Assembly (NCBI GenBank): GCA_039619475.1
Contig: CM077115.1
Span: 59,216,864-59,280,863 of the forward strand
From: Icerya purchasi
Taxonomy: Eukaryota; Arthropoda; Insecta; Hemiptera; Monophlebidae
Direction of reading: 5' to 3'
Length of the DNA stretch: 64,000 bases
Under the pieces are notes generated by a model. It worked only from the letters and a program-made list of their open reading frames with translations, was not told the origin of the DNA and ran no database searches. The position numbers and the translations under genes were made by a program. Shown in pieces: positions 32,231 to 44,809 of the stretch; the first letter of the stretch is position 1; the number at the start of each line of letters is the position of its first letter.

Positions 32231-33549
32231 CACCCTGTCAAGAAAGTATCGGGAATTGTCAATTTAAATCTCCCGGGTAATAGCTAGGCAGATAATTTTT
32301 TTTTTCCAGGTTGGTACAACTGTTTTGTATTATGATGCCTATTTTTAGCGCGATCTGTCAACCAGTGTGTTTACAGCAGCTGTTAAAATCAGTCGACCTT
32401 GAAGTGTTTTGTCGAAGTTTTACAATGAGTGAAAATATTGAACAACGTACTTGTGTTAAATTCTGTGTTTCGAACGAAATTTCTTGTGCCGATACACTGA
32501 AAATGTTACAGAAGGCTTTTGGTGAATCTGCTTTATCAAAAACGCGGGTTTACGAGTGGTACAGAGCGTTCAAGGATGGTCGGGAGACGGTCGAAGACAT
32601 GCCTCGCTCTGGACGGCCTTCAACGAGTGTGACCGATGATAACGTCGATAAAATCAAGGAAATCGTTGCTGAAAATTGTCATGTGAGCTTGAGAGAGATG
32701 GCTCATGGATTGGGCATGTCACACGAGAGCGTACGTACGATTGTGCACGAAAAATTGGGTATGCAACGCGTTGCGGCTCGGCTTGTTCCGAAAGACCTGA
32801 ATTTCTTTCAAAAAAAGTACCGAGAACAGGTAGCTGCAGACATGCTGGATCGAGCCAATTTGGATCCTACCTTCTTGGAAAAGATAATTACTGGTGACGA
32901 GACATGGGTGTACGAGTACGACACGCTTACGAACCAGCAATCGTCCGAATGGCGGCCAATTGGCGCGCCAAAGCCGAAAAAACCTCGCCAAAGCCGATCG
33001 AAAGTGAAGATCATGTTGATTGTTTTCTTCGATATTCGAGGCGTGGTACACTATGAATATGTGCCAGCCGGACAGACAGTCACCAAAGAGTTTTACTTAA
33101 GTGTTTTGAGACGTTTGAGAGAGGCTATCCGTCGTAAACGTAACGATTTGTGGGTCGACAATTCTTGGATTCTCCATCACGATAATGCGCCGTCTCACAA
33201 AGCCATAATTGTGAATGAGTTTTTGGCCAAACACTCGGTAAATATCATCGAACAACCGCCGTATTCACCAGATTTAGCACCCTGCGACTTCTTCCTATTC
33301 TCAAAACTCAAATTTCCGCTACGGGGAATGCGCTTCGAATCGATTGATGACATCAAGACGAATGCGACGCGAGAGCTAAAGGCCATCCCGGAAACCGCCT
33401 ATCAGAAGTGCTTTGCCGAGTGGAAAAAGCGTTGGCATATGTGCATCGCTTCGAATGGATGTTATTTTGAAGGTGACAAAATAAATTTGGATGAAAATTA
33501 AAAATTGTTCGTTTTATTTAACAATTCCCGATACTTTCTTGACAGGGTG
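32231..33549 (+). mobile_element. mariner transposon, apparently complete
   Basis: 1319 bp, flanked by TA (32229-32230 and 33550-33551). The terminal inverted repeats of about 29-30 bp start CACCCTGTCAAGAAAGTATC on both ends with at most one or two differences. It encodes one intact transposase. Near-identical ends and an unbroken frame indicate a recent insertion. Confidence 0.95.
32425..33501 (+). CDS. mariner transposase (DD34D)
   Basis: 358 residues from the ATG of MSENIEQRTCVKFC; the frame is open a further 38 codons upstream, but those include the 5' untranslated region. N-terminal helix-turn-helix pair about residues 1-110 (KTRVYEWYRAFKDGRETVED, linker PRSGRPST). The catalytic triad is Asp158 in TGDETW, Asp253 in HHDNAPSH and Asp288 in YSPDLAPCDFF, with 34 residues between the last two, the signature of mariner proper. 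It cuts and pastes the element at TA sites as a dimer. All key residues are present, no frame breaks. Subfamily not assigned. Confidence 0.95.
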   Translation: MSENIEQRTCVKFCVSNEISCADTLKMLQKAFGESALSKTRVYEWYRAFKDGRETVEDMPRSGRPSTSVTDDNVDKIKEIVAENCHVSLREMAHGLGMSHESVRTIVHEKLGMQRVAARLVPKDLNFFQKKYREQVAADMLDRANLDPTFLEKIITGDETWVYEYDTLTNQQSSEWRPIGAPKPKKPRQSRSKVKIMLIVFFDIRGVVHYEYVPAGQTVTKEFYLSVLRRLREAIRRKRNDLWVDNSWILHHDNAPSHKAIIVNEFLAKHSVNIIEQPPYSPDLAPCDFFLFSKLKFPLRGMRFESIDDIKTNATRELKAIPETAYQKCFAEWKKRWHMCIASNGCYFEGDKINLDEN

Positions 33550-33764
33550 TAGCATGTCTCATGAATTCAAGAAACATGTCTGTCTTTGCGTATTACACGA
33601 TAGGTGATCTTCTGACCATATCCCGTAGATCACATTTGTTCCACACTTGTAATAATATCCAAATTATACACTGTGTAGCTCACATTCTTCGCTACCGTTC
33701 TATTTACTCGTTTTCCTATTTTACTAGCCCATATTTAATGAAATATTTCGCCACTTTCGGCTGA
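33550..33764 (+). other. Open frame of unknown identity, right part
   Basis: Frame continuing that of 31994-32230 across the mariner (ACLMNSRNMSVFAYYTIGDL, then IQIIHCVAHILRYRS). It ends at a stop near 33764. Not recognised. Confidence 0.3.
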
Positions 33765-33769
33765 GAACA

Positions 33770-34355
33770 ATCTCCTTGCTCCTCAAACCGCGTCAAAAAT
33801 CATCTAACCTTTTTAATGTATTAATTTTTTTGCAATATTATATAATCACGCACGACGTAACTGAAGAAAACAAAACAATTATAACCAGCGTAATAAAATT
33901 CTCTGGGCATGTTAATTATCGCTAAGGCCTGCCCGTTATTATGGTTGTTCTTCGAGAAAAGTTTTCAATAGATAGGGCTTTATTAAAAACAGTGGGCGTA
34001 TTATATCGGACGTTATAAATGTCAGAATGACTACATATAGTTCATTATATCCCTTTTATATAAATTTTTTTGAAAGTTCCGAGAATTTGAATTACGCTAG
34101 ACCGCACAGAGTCTAAAAATTCGTGGATTTCATTTTACTAAATTTCACAATAGCGTACAATTAAAAGTAGTACATCACCCCTCCCCCATCTAAAATATTA
34201 GTAGATATCCTCCGAAGTAACGCTGAAACGACATCAGGACGATAATGATCACAATAAGTGTGTGTGAAACAAACCCGCTTATTAAGCAGACTAATGTCAC
34301 ACGTGTACAAAACTGCAGCAGCTTGCGCGAATTTAAATTCAACAAAATAGAAATA

Positions 34356-34405
<50 letters not shown>

Positions 34406-37140
34406 TATATATATATATATATATACTCAGAAACTTAATGGAACATAGAGTTAATGGTTAAAGCAGAACTGATTCTGTTCATCATACGTGGAAATTCAAT
34501 TATCCGCCGACCGAATCGAATGATGGAAAATTTCAGGTAGCAGGTGTATCTGAAAAATGTTTACTACCAGAGACATGGAAAGATCATTGCAGAGGGTAAA
34601 GCGACCCCCTGATGAAAAATCAACCGGACAATTAAATTACCGCTTTTTCCATTACAAAATCGCCGAGTTATTATGTTGTGGTTTTTTTTTTGCGCTAAGG
34701 AAATAATGATGTAATCGTTCTGATTTAATTTTAGCGCGCATTCGAACTAAAAATTGCTTTTATTTATAATATGTACAATTTTTCTAAAAATTCTTCACAC
34801 CGTCACTGGAGGAATAAATTATCGTTCTTCTTTTATCTTGCCAATTTTCAGCTCTTCGGTTCCGCATTTACTTTTTGTTCCTTGTTCTAGCGAGTGCACT
34901 CCTATCTTTTTCGTGTGACATATTAATTATCAATTTCTTTTATAACGCTCACAAATAAGCCCTTAAAGTGAACTGAACGATTATGAAAAATGTATCCAGT
35001 GTCGCAGCTAATATCACCTTTAAAAGATATAATAACGAAATTGTAATATCAAATCGCTAAACAGTCGTTGCAGCTGCTGTTCAAATATTGAGCTGTACTT
35101 TCAGCAGGTTGTTTAAATCAGATCCGACCTTTATTAATATTACCACCTCTGATAACGGGCAAAAAAAAAAAAAAAAAGCTAAATCGACCAAAAAATAAAT
35201 ACGTGTAGTATAAACAAAATTGCGGCAAATTAAAGGTGCTAACAGTATTTGCGTGCGGAGAAAAAAGTTTTAATAATTTTAAAAAGCAATTATTTAAAAA
35301 TAAAAAAAAAAACCGCTTGCAAGGTATTATAATGAAGAATTTAAATAGCGAGGAATTAAGACTTAGTTTTCAACGGAACTTAATAGACTAAATGAAATCG
35401 AAACGAACGAAGTTATAAAAAATGATATTGGCAATATTGGCAGTATCGGCTTCCTTAGATATTTAAAATCTTCAAAACCGTATGTTGAATCATTAGACAC
35501 AATTACACCGTACAACTGATCTATATGAAATTAAAAAAGGCCAATTTGGGTGGTCATGATGAGGTGTGAAATATCTCAATTGTGAACATCGCCAATAAAA
35601 TGAATTACCAAAAAAAAACAAAAAACGAATTAGTTTATCTCTTGAAGATGAAAATGCAGATGTATTTAATAATATACTCTGCTCAATCGAAAATTAAGCT
35701 GGCGATCACTTAACAGATCAGTGAAAAAAAAGGAACAAAATCCTCCTGTGTTAATTGTAGAACACGATGTTAAATGGAAAAAGTTGCTCTATGCTTCTAA
35801 ATCAAAAGAGACAAATCAATCGTCGATAGGATACCACTGTGGAACCTGTGTAAAAAACCTCTCTGTCGAGAAAGAAGTGTCGTGATTTCAAACGCTCTAA
35901 GTTCACAGAACTTTGCAGGCCAAAATAAAGTATACTAAAATTAACAAAGAAATATAATTAATCTGAACAGTCAGTTTATTGCTAATCGTAAATATAGATT
36001 ATTAAATCTGAAACTAGCCAGAAAGTAGTCCAACGCATAAAAAAAATTCAAATGATTAATCACCTAGAATGCTAACGAATTAGCTGATAGAAAAAACAAG
36101 TTATATCTTCGTGAAAAGAACATTAGCCCTCTATTAAGCTTAGGTTATTCAAGACTCGATCCGGAATTGTCCGGATGACTAATATTAAACGAACGTACGG
36201 AATCCGGAGGACCGCATGAAATAATTGACGAATTAAATTTGAATAGAAATATATTTCGTAATTTTTACGAAGCAATATCTTCCGAATCGAAAAAATAAAA
36301 ATATCAATTCGTTATAAGAACTAATTGTGCTGCTGTTACTAACGTGCTTTGCGCGAAGATTCGAAAAAGATGATTCGCAGCGTTGTCCAATCAGAACTGG
36401 TAATCCAAAGAAATGGAAGCCACAGGCCGAGAAGCATTGGTTTGCAGCTATGGCCAATGAGGGAACTTGTGACAAAGTGACCGGAAGTCAAATGAAGCTT
36501 GATTTGCAGCAGGAATAGCGCTACCCGAATGGAAAACGACGATCGGAATTAATCGCTATACAGACCTTTCACGCTGCCCCAAAATAAAGAACGACTGTGA
36601 TGGATGCAATGAGTGCGGCGATCGGGTAATACCAGATTATTGAAATGCGCACTGGTTAATAACGAATGTTAGTGCTCGCCTTGATAGCACGTAGCTTTGA
36701 TTGGAGCTGTTAATCTGCAGTATTGAGAGGCTCCTCAAGTATAGTGGTAACTAGGCTAGCTCTGCTCGAACAGCAATAATCCAGAGAAGCAAATGTTAAT
36801 AGACGACTCGCTCTCTGTAGCGTGATTGGTTGCGGCTTGCGCCGAAGCAACCAATCAAAACCAGTTTGATTTTTCGTGTTTCGCTTCACATTTGAAATTA
36901 AGATTTATTTACTTTCACAAAAATTGAAACAATCGATGCTGATATCGATGCAATGAGCAACTGCTAAAGAACCGAACTGAGACGTTGAGACAAAAAGAAA
37001 AACCACCCGAAAGAAGTGACAATTCGAGCTGCGTTAGACAAATTAATAGACGGTAACAGCGGAATAAAATTAAACGACTGCATTTGTATGATAAATTATG
37101 CACTCTCATTTCGGAAGCATATCCGGATAAATTTTATATT
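33770..37140. other. No recognisable gene
   Basis: AT-rich DNA with a (TA)n microsatellite at 34353-34426 and oligo(A) tracts. Parts of 35600-36500 have a mildly coding look on the plus strand but no domain could be identified; they might be the decayed front of the LINE whose endonuclease piece starts near 37150. Confidence 0.45.
34353..34426. repeat. (TA)n microsatellite
   Basis: About 70 bp of nearly pure AT dinucleotides with GTG and TAGA interruptions. Confidence 0.92.
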
Positions 37141-37149
37141 GCATTTGGG

Positions 37150-37275
37150 GAATTAAAAGTGCATATCGATGTGACCATCCTGATGGGAAGGCTCGTGACA
37201 ACTGTGCGGTTTTAATTAAATCAAACGTTAAAAATACTGGCAGGAAAAACATAGCAAACATTTTAGTGATCTATT
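37150..37275 (+). pseudogene. LINE endonuclease fragment
   Basis: Plus-strand reading gives CDHPDGKARDNCAVLIKSNV, close to the HPDG.A.GG.AI.IKS.I segment of the EEP endonuclease of insect Jockey-like LINEs. The flanks are too decayed to follow. It may belong with the reverse transcriptase remains at 40560-42100. Confidence 0.55.
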
Positions 37276-38129
37276 ATCAAGCTGGACGTAAGAAAAAAAA
37301 TCACATTAATTTATTAAGCTTTTCAGATATCTCCTTCAAAGATTAGTGTATTCGGAATCTCGTTCGACAATTGCTAAAACGAAGGAGCTGCTGCAAACAT
37401 TTCACTACTCCTATTGTGAATATAATCGTATCTCATCAAGAGAATATTGGTCATCAGAGATGTGCCTAATTGATTTTTTTACTTTCTAAAAATGTATCCG
37501 GCAATTATACGAAAGTAAAAAATTACAGAGACTTTAGATCACGTTCCTTTACATCTGATCATCATAGTAAAACGATAATAAGAAGAAAATTCCAATAAAA
37601 AAAGGGGAGGGGGAAACGATTTGTAATGTCTTTTAAAAAACGTTGGACAGTAAGTTAAGTCTACGCAACCGATTGAGAACTAAATCGGTTATATAAAAAG
37701 TCAACAATAAATAATTTCCTGTACAACGAAACAGATTACACAGTAAAGAACACTCCCAATTACAGAAGACTAGTTTATGTTTTGGTGTTATGCATGTTAT
37801 GCACTTGCTAAAGTCAGGGATTTGTTAAAGAAAAGGACTGTCACAAAAATGACGGTATAATTCTCGTAACACTATTAATAATAAGAACGTGTTTAACTGT
37901 ACAAACCGGCAACTTACAAGATTAATAAATTATTAAATCCGAAATATTCAACAACTTGAATCACCTTATATGATAGTTTGGACTATTTACTTCGTAAAAG
38001 TAAGCGTAGTTTCGATAAATTGCGGTTACAAACAACATCGATCAGGAACAACCCGATTGGATGGGCTAGAAATCAAGAAAGATCTGTAGTTTTTGTCAAT
38101 CATTTAGCGTATTTACAATGAGTAAGATA

Positions 38130-38320
38130 AAATCGGTAGCGCGGTAGCCTAGTGGTTAAGGAGTTTGGCTACCAAACTAGAAGTGTCATAATTTATTGAG
38201 ACTTGTCTCGTTCCGGATCCAAATCGCTCCCAGGTTTACCCAGCCTGAAATAATAGATACCAGAGAAATCCGAGAAAGTAAAGGCGGATTCCATGAGGAC
38301 TCAAAAGAAGGCAATGGTAG
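38130..38320 (+). mobile_element. tRNA-derived SINE-like sequence
   Basis: GCGCGGTAGCCTAGTGGTTA is a pol III A-box-like D-arm, followed by an anticodon-like stem AGTTT-GGCTACC-AAACT. A degraded second promoter part and a non-tRNA tail with ACCCAGCCTGAAATAATAG follow. The normal T-loop is lost, so it is not a functional tRNA. Confidence 0.5.
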
Positions 38321-38860
38321 GGAAGAAGAAATCGTTTTCAAAGTCACATATATTAATAGAAATTTATCAGAAGAAATAAAATAGCTATAGATTCAGTAGT
38401 ACAAATAAAGCAGCCAGAAGGAGCTTAAAAGATTTATAATAATTGTAGGAAGGGGAATAAGAAAAGTCCACAAGCCGTCCTATCGGTGCCAAATCCTCTG
38501 GTACTTTTACTCATATGACGAACTAAACATAAAAAAGGAAAAAATAGGCCTGTACTTTTTGGCAACAGAGATTGACTTAGCTAGAGACAGGTTTTAGCTT
38601 GCCAATAGAAATCTGAGAAGTAGTCACCATTTGCCCATTCCAAGAAAAATTCTGATGTGTAAAACGACTTTGTCAGTGTCAAGTAATAGTTGTAGTTTGA
38701 TGACCTACTCGAATTTGTGTTATATTGCCTAGAATCACCAACGTTAACGGATCACCAAGAGCGCACTAAAAAGCAACACACGCAACAACAGCATAAACAG
38801 CAAATCAGATATCGAGCGTTTATAAATCAGGAACTTCTCCGCTTTGTCATTCCCTGCAGA

Positions 38861-38891
<31 letters not shown>

Positions 38892-38944
38892 TACGGACAA
38901 TAGCATCCTGTATAACGCTAAACTCAGTCTGCCACTCCTTCGGG

Positions 38945-39150
38945 CCCGCTACTGTGGCGTAGTTGGTTAGGCAGTGGTGTTTCGTTCGGAAAGACCCGGG
39001 TTCGAATCCCGCTGTCGCGCACTGAAACTTCTAAAATAACGCCTTCAGGGAGCAATAAAGAGCATTACAACTAACCGACTGGTATAATTTTTAACACCAG
39101 CTTACCGAGTGCTGTAGCGTAGCAGGAAATACTGAAATGATATAACCACA
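38945..39150 (+). mobile_element. tRNA-derived SINE
   Basis: A box TGGCGTAGTTGGTTAGGCAG and B box GGGTTCGAATCCC at tRNA-like spacing, with a 4-bp T-stem CGGG/CCCG. The anticodon stem does not pair well, so it is a SINE head rather than a tRNA gene. The 3' limit is uncertain. A diverged copy occurs near 48776. Confidence 0.6.
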
Positions 39151-39605
39151 TACGACTGCATTTGAGAATTACACGGCCGTTTGTAATTTGTCGACATAAC
39201 CGCTCCGACTTTTAGCGTCTTACTTTTTTCATTTCTTTTTCGATTATATTTTATTCTGTCTGGTGTAATTTTATATAAAACAATTTAAAATTATTTTCAA
39301 GTATAGCCAAGTTAAAATTTTGAAGTATCGGATTTCTGGTTAGGTCTTTTCCCTTATTTAATTTTACATAAAACAATTCAAAGTGATTTATTATTTATAA
39401 CAGATTCGTTAATTTTCTTTACCTAAAATTAACAATTTTTTCTTATTAATTTGTTATTTTTTGAAATTCGAAAGAAAAGTGTCTTCTTAATTTATTTTTA
39501 TTTCTGTAGTGATGTGTGCAATTGTATGTTGAGTTAATTCCATTTCAACTTTTGTCTTAGAAAAGTACTGGGGAAAAAATCTGGATTCTTCACTGATGTA
39601 TATAT

Positions 39606-39632
39606 TTACATACATACATACATACATACATA
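39606..39632. repeat. (TACA)n microsatellite
   Basis: TACA units repeated about seven times. Confidence 0.9.
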
Positions 39633-40559
39633 TAAAATCAACTATCAATGAAGTTTAATTATAATTGTGTAAATGATGCAACTTAATTTATAAACCTTGT
39701 AAGAACTTGAACAGCGCTAAGATTTATGTATACTAAGCATAATCGTGGACCTCTTGAACATAACATTTTATAACTTATTACATGCGTATTATTAATTCCA
39801 CAATTATTCTATTCATTGTAATTGTACTGCGTTATTTTTATGTATTATTCTTTCAAATCAATTAGGTCTGATGCACATTATTATCCTAATTTTTGGAGCC
39901 GGGTAGAGACCTCCATAAAGTACGGAATTCTTTAGCAATAATCTACTGCATAATTGCACCGGTGCCATTGGAAACAGTATTAATGATTTATCGAGATTAC
40001 AGCTTACTGTGCCACTATAACCGTGCATAAAAAACAAGAATAAAAAGAAGAAATAAGATAATGAATATGCATTATTGAAGTAGCTCTTGTTCAGGGCTGT
40101 CAGACGTCGAAGATAGGGAAATCACCTCCAAATTCTGGAACTTAATGTAGAAAGGATTAGAATGTGAATACATCGAGAGGGGGAAAACGGCGATAAGGTA
40201 GACACGAATTCCAGGCTGTGAATTAGCTTAAAAAGTGAAATTTACAAACTTTCACACAAGAGGACGCAATTCATCATAAGCAACGCACAATTTTTGCCTG
40301 CATTAAAAATCGATAGTATGTAAATAATGTATTTGTAATCGCTATTGAAGTTGAAGGAAGCACCACATCATATAACGCCAAAGATCCAGTTTTACTCGGC
40401 AAGGTAGGGAACAGATTTTTGCATCAACTACAAACCAGCGAGGAATATGTGTAACACAAAGAGACAGGTTGAATCAAAATTCCGGAACAGGCAGCATGTA
40501 TCGGTTTTAGTAATAACGGATGAGGAAACACCCATTGTTAAATCAATAAGAAAATCGAG

Positions 40560-42100
40560 ATGGAATTTTGTTAGGGCTAACTGGGAAAAATTTACAATTT
40601 AACCGGATAAGGAGGTAGTAAAAATTGAACGAAAGGTAAAGAGAACTACTCACAAAAGCCATTATTCATTGTGCTAAAAATAATATTCTAAGAGGTTTTA
40701 GAAAAAAGTATGTCCCAGGCTGGAATGAGCTATTCAAAGACTTATACGATAAATTTAAAAAAACAGACCATCTAAAAACCGCAAGTGAGCTCATGAATCA
40801 GCTAAATGAACAGTGACAGAAAAAATTAGAGCTAGATGAAGTCTTAGATTTTGCAAATTCGAACAAGAAGCGTGGCAGTTGCTGGGAAAACATGGCGCAC
40901 AGGTAGTGTATACTGATGTCAGCCATAGCATTAAATTAAAATCATATAAAAAACGGAAAACTCCTAATAATAGGCAAAGTTAAAATCGGCAAAGAAAGGC
41001 GAATAGAAGTACGAAAATGCGAAAAGCGAACTGCAGTAATATCAACTCCGTTTAAGATGTCAGAATTAATAAGTGCAATTAAATTAATCCGAAACAGAAA
41101 AAACCCAGCACGACTAGATAATATGCGCGCAGAATTTATTACAAAATTTCCAGTAGAAATTAGGAGCTTCGTACTCTGAAACTGTTTATAATCGTATACT
41201 TGCAACTGGTCAGCTACCTGCAATTTTTAAAAAACCCGAAGAAATTGATGTTAAAAAACTTGGAAAGAACGGCTGCTTAAACGACTTATTCATCAAGGCG
41301 AATTGTACACTCCATTAACCGAAAAAATTCTTCCACAAATTTCAAGCTGGGTTCCGTTCGGGAAAATCGCGTTATGATCACGAAACTGGGACTTTCAAAA
41401 ATTCGTAAAGACGGCAGTAGTTTTATCGACCTCACAGCTACTTAAGATGTGCTATTTTGGGCAATGGCTTGCTCTTAAAAAGAGCCAAGATAATGAAATC
41501 GTGACACTACTACGTAGTATGTTGACAGACAGAAGAATTGCCGTATACACAGGTAGGGAACACAGTCGATGATGGCGAAACATGAATAACGGCTTACTAA
41601 AATGTTCAGTGTTGCCGCCATTTTTATTTAATTTACACGTCTATAAACTAGCGGTCCTTCAGACTAAGGTATTCCAGTACGCAGACGATAAAGCGCTTGT
41701 AGTTTAAAGACTCCCTGATCCGGTAGGCATATACTCTGAAAGGACTTAAATAGGGTGGACGAGTTGCTCAATGGGGACCGGTATTAAAGGCAATAAAAAT
41801 GGAAATCTCGGTTTTCCATTTTAACTCACAGGTGGCAAAAGCTGAAATAAATCTCAAGTACGGTAATAAAACATGTCCTTTAATCTAACGTCAAAAGTCT
41901 TGTTGTCGTCTTAGTCCGAACACTTACATACAAAGAGAATTTAGAGAAAATTGCCTAAAAAATGGAAACAAGAGTAAACCGTATCGCTCGACTTTCAGAA
42001 GCAGCACGGGTTACGAAAGCAAAACTCTTCGAGACAATTATACTGGTATTAGAATTGTATATTCAGTCGCCGGAAACTGCTGTCCCCGGCGGTTTGACTG
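40560..42100 (+). pseudogene. Decayed LINE reverse transcriptase
   Basis: Plus-strand fragments in shifting frames: RANWEKFT near 40580, FRKKYVPGWNELFKDLY near 40697-40750, FIDLTA near 41425, TLLRSMLTDRRIAVYTG near 41505-41555, FQYADDK near 41670 (the reverse transcriptase YADD active site), and a thumb segment KMETRVNRIARLSEAARVTK near 41960-42020. The pattern fits a Jockey/CR1-group LINE. No 3' end is visible and many stops are present. Confidence 0.75.
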
Positions 42101-42274
42101 ACTAGTGCGCTTATAAAGAAAATCGATATATAACTAAACTCGGCACTGCGTCTGATTGCTGACATATTTTTATAATCATTTTCAGCAAAATTTAACTAGT
42201 CAGCGTTTCTTCGAAGTTTCAGTATACATAATCTCTTTATAATTATTAAATATTCTCTTCCGTAAACCGCGCTC

Positions 42275-42363
42275 TATATATTATAAATGTAAATAATTGA
42301 AAATGACTGAGTAACCTCGCATATCGACAGTCATTTTCAATTATTTACATTTATAACATATAA
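42275..42363. repeat. Short foldback (arms about 33 bp)
   Basis: ATAAATGTAAATAATTGAAA ... and its inverse around a 20-bp loop GAGTAACCTCGCATATCGAC. Possible small MITE or remnant. Confidence 0.75.
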
Positions 42364-44809
42364 TCTTTCTTAAGTAATGTTTACTGTACTCGTAATTGTA
42401 CGTTTTTTTATTTATTGCCCCCTCTATATTCTTTTGAAATATTTTTTTATTCGCCCTGTATGTAATTTTTTTTTTTATTTTTCAGATGTTACATATTTTA
42501 AACAATACATATTCCAGAATTATCATAGTTGTCCTATAAATTATTATTATCCGAAATTATGTTGACTGAATCGATGTCGCGCAGTTTATTCTGTAGGTTT
42601 TTATCTGTAGAGTTATCCTTCCGTTTGAAATAGTTTATGTGTTTACGGGATTTATGTCGATGAATTTTGGACAACTTTTTCAAATATTAATGTTTTTATT
42701 TTTGTTTTTTGTTTTTTTGTTAATATACACGCCATTGTTTTTGATGAGTCCAATTTTTTTCTGTTATTATTTGGAGTTATACATATAAGAGTGGCGTAAA
42801 CAGGGAAGGTGGTTATAATGATAAGAAAATAAAAAATAATATAAAAATCTTTATCTGGTATATTTGTATAATACGCATGTAGAAAATTATACGAACCTAT
42901 ATTATAGTGTACACGAGTGATATTAATGTTGTAATTGCATTTAATATTTTACGCTGCAATTTTATTAAAGAAGTATGTAAAAAATAAAATCGCCGCGCTT
43001 TTTTGAACGATGTTACAAACACTTCGTAAGAGTCATAATGAACGGATTTTCCACACCCCTGGAACACTGCTACTTACGTATAAAGTTTATGTATGTTTAA
43101 GTGGTGGATTTCTATCCCTGGTATAGGGAGTGGACAATGAAATGGCGAATTATCTAAATGCTGTTTCCTTAGTTGCTTTTTTAAAATCCCGAGTGCGCGC
43201 GTCACCGTCGTTTCGATTCTGGTCTAACATTTATGCTCCAGCCTTTTCTAATAAACGAGACACCATTTTACACCTTCCTTTAGAATCCCCATCCGTAGGT
43301 CAATGATTTTCCGTCGCTCCGACATGTTCTGCTACCTTTTCTATTATTCGCTTACGTTTTAAACACTCCGCTACCGTTTCTCTCACCCCCCCCCCAAAAA
43401 AACCAACATTCTGCCCGTGTTCTGCTGAGCTCGAATATTGCAGTTTCCTGTGATTGCCCATCTCTCTCTTAACTAAAATTTGTATCATTTATATTCTCAT
43501 ACGTGAAATACTTAAACTTCCTACCCTCTGGTGCGCCATCATTTTCTTTCTTCAGAAATCATTCCTTCTCTTAATTTCTTACTTTTGATCAATATTCAAA
43601 TCTAATCTATTCTCGCTTTTTTCCAGACTGTTTTCTTTGCACAAAAGTTGTTTCGTATTCACGTGTCCGGAAAGAAAAAGAAACTCGACTATTATTAATT
43701 CATCGAATCGAGAACACCTTTTCCGAGAGAAATAATAAAAAGTAAAACAAAAAATAAGGAAGATAGAATTATACAATCGTTATATAAAGGAATATTTTAA
43801 TTTAAATTAAATAAATAAATATATATATATACAAACACACGTTGTTAACGTAACTCTAAACATGTTTTTTAGAAACTTTAAAGAAAACTTTTAAAGCTTT
43901 TTCGATTTGAACCAACATTTGAAAAATTTTAGAAATTTCGAATAGTCGCGGATTTTTCGAGCCCATAACGATAAAACTACTTTAATATAATTCCACGCAG
44001 AAGAAAACACCGATTTTCCCCTAATGCTAGTTTTCGAAAATTCGGAAGACAGAGCAAACTTGAAAAAGCGCATTTGAATCAATAAACGAAAGTAAAAAAC
44101 CTAAAAAAAAAAAAAATAAACGAAACAAAACAAAATTCTATTCAAAATTCTATTTTAGTAGCTATTACTACGGAGCATTGTCTTCCGACATACTCCAGTT
44201 GTGTGAAATATCTGAGCAGTGTTTCGCGTTCTGCGGCAATTTTCTGGACTTCCCAGTTCGCGAATTTCAAAAAACCTACACGCGCAATAAGTAATTTTAC
44301 TAAAAGGTATGTGCGAAACGGCTGCATAATAGGTCGGTACCGATCCAGAGATTTCCATTGTCGGGATTCGAACTTGTTCATACATACTACTGGTATGAAC
44401 AACGCAACAAGAAGAGTTACTGGCGAAAGAAAATTAATTTTCGCTTTCGAAAACTCTTTCGATATTTGCAGACTTTGCGGTTGTAGAGTGATGAGTGCAA
44501 ACGAAAAATTTCGATAATTACAAAAACATCGATTGTAGCGCTAATGTTTTTTTAGAAATCGCGATGTAATTGACAAATAAAAATGGCCTCTAGTCCTATA
44601 CATCAACTGAAGCGATATGAAAATAGGACATTACTTGCGTGTGTCAAAAAAGGCTTAAAGGTAAACTTTTTTTTATTAAAACCCGAGATTGGTTTTTTGA
44701 TAAATCACACTATATAACGTAATAAAATTTAAAAAACTAAGAGGAACAAAACTTGTTTTTTTCGTGTCATTTTTTTTTCTTTTTCTTTCCGGCACGATAA
44801 CAAAAACTA
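42364..44809. other. No recognisable gene
   Basis: AT-rich, short open frames only. A run of nine C follows CTCTCA near 43387. No domain found. Confidence 0.45.

Noticed and set aside
38945..39020. tRNA gene
   Set aside because: Good A and B boxes but the anticodon and acceptor stems do not pair; fits a SINE head better.
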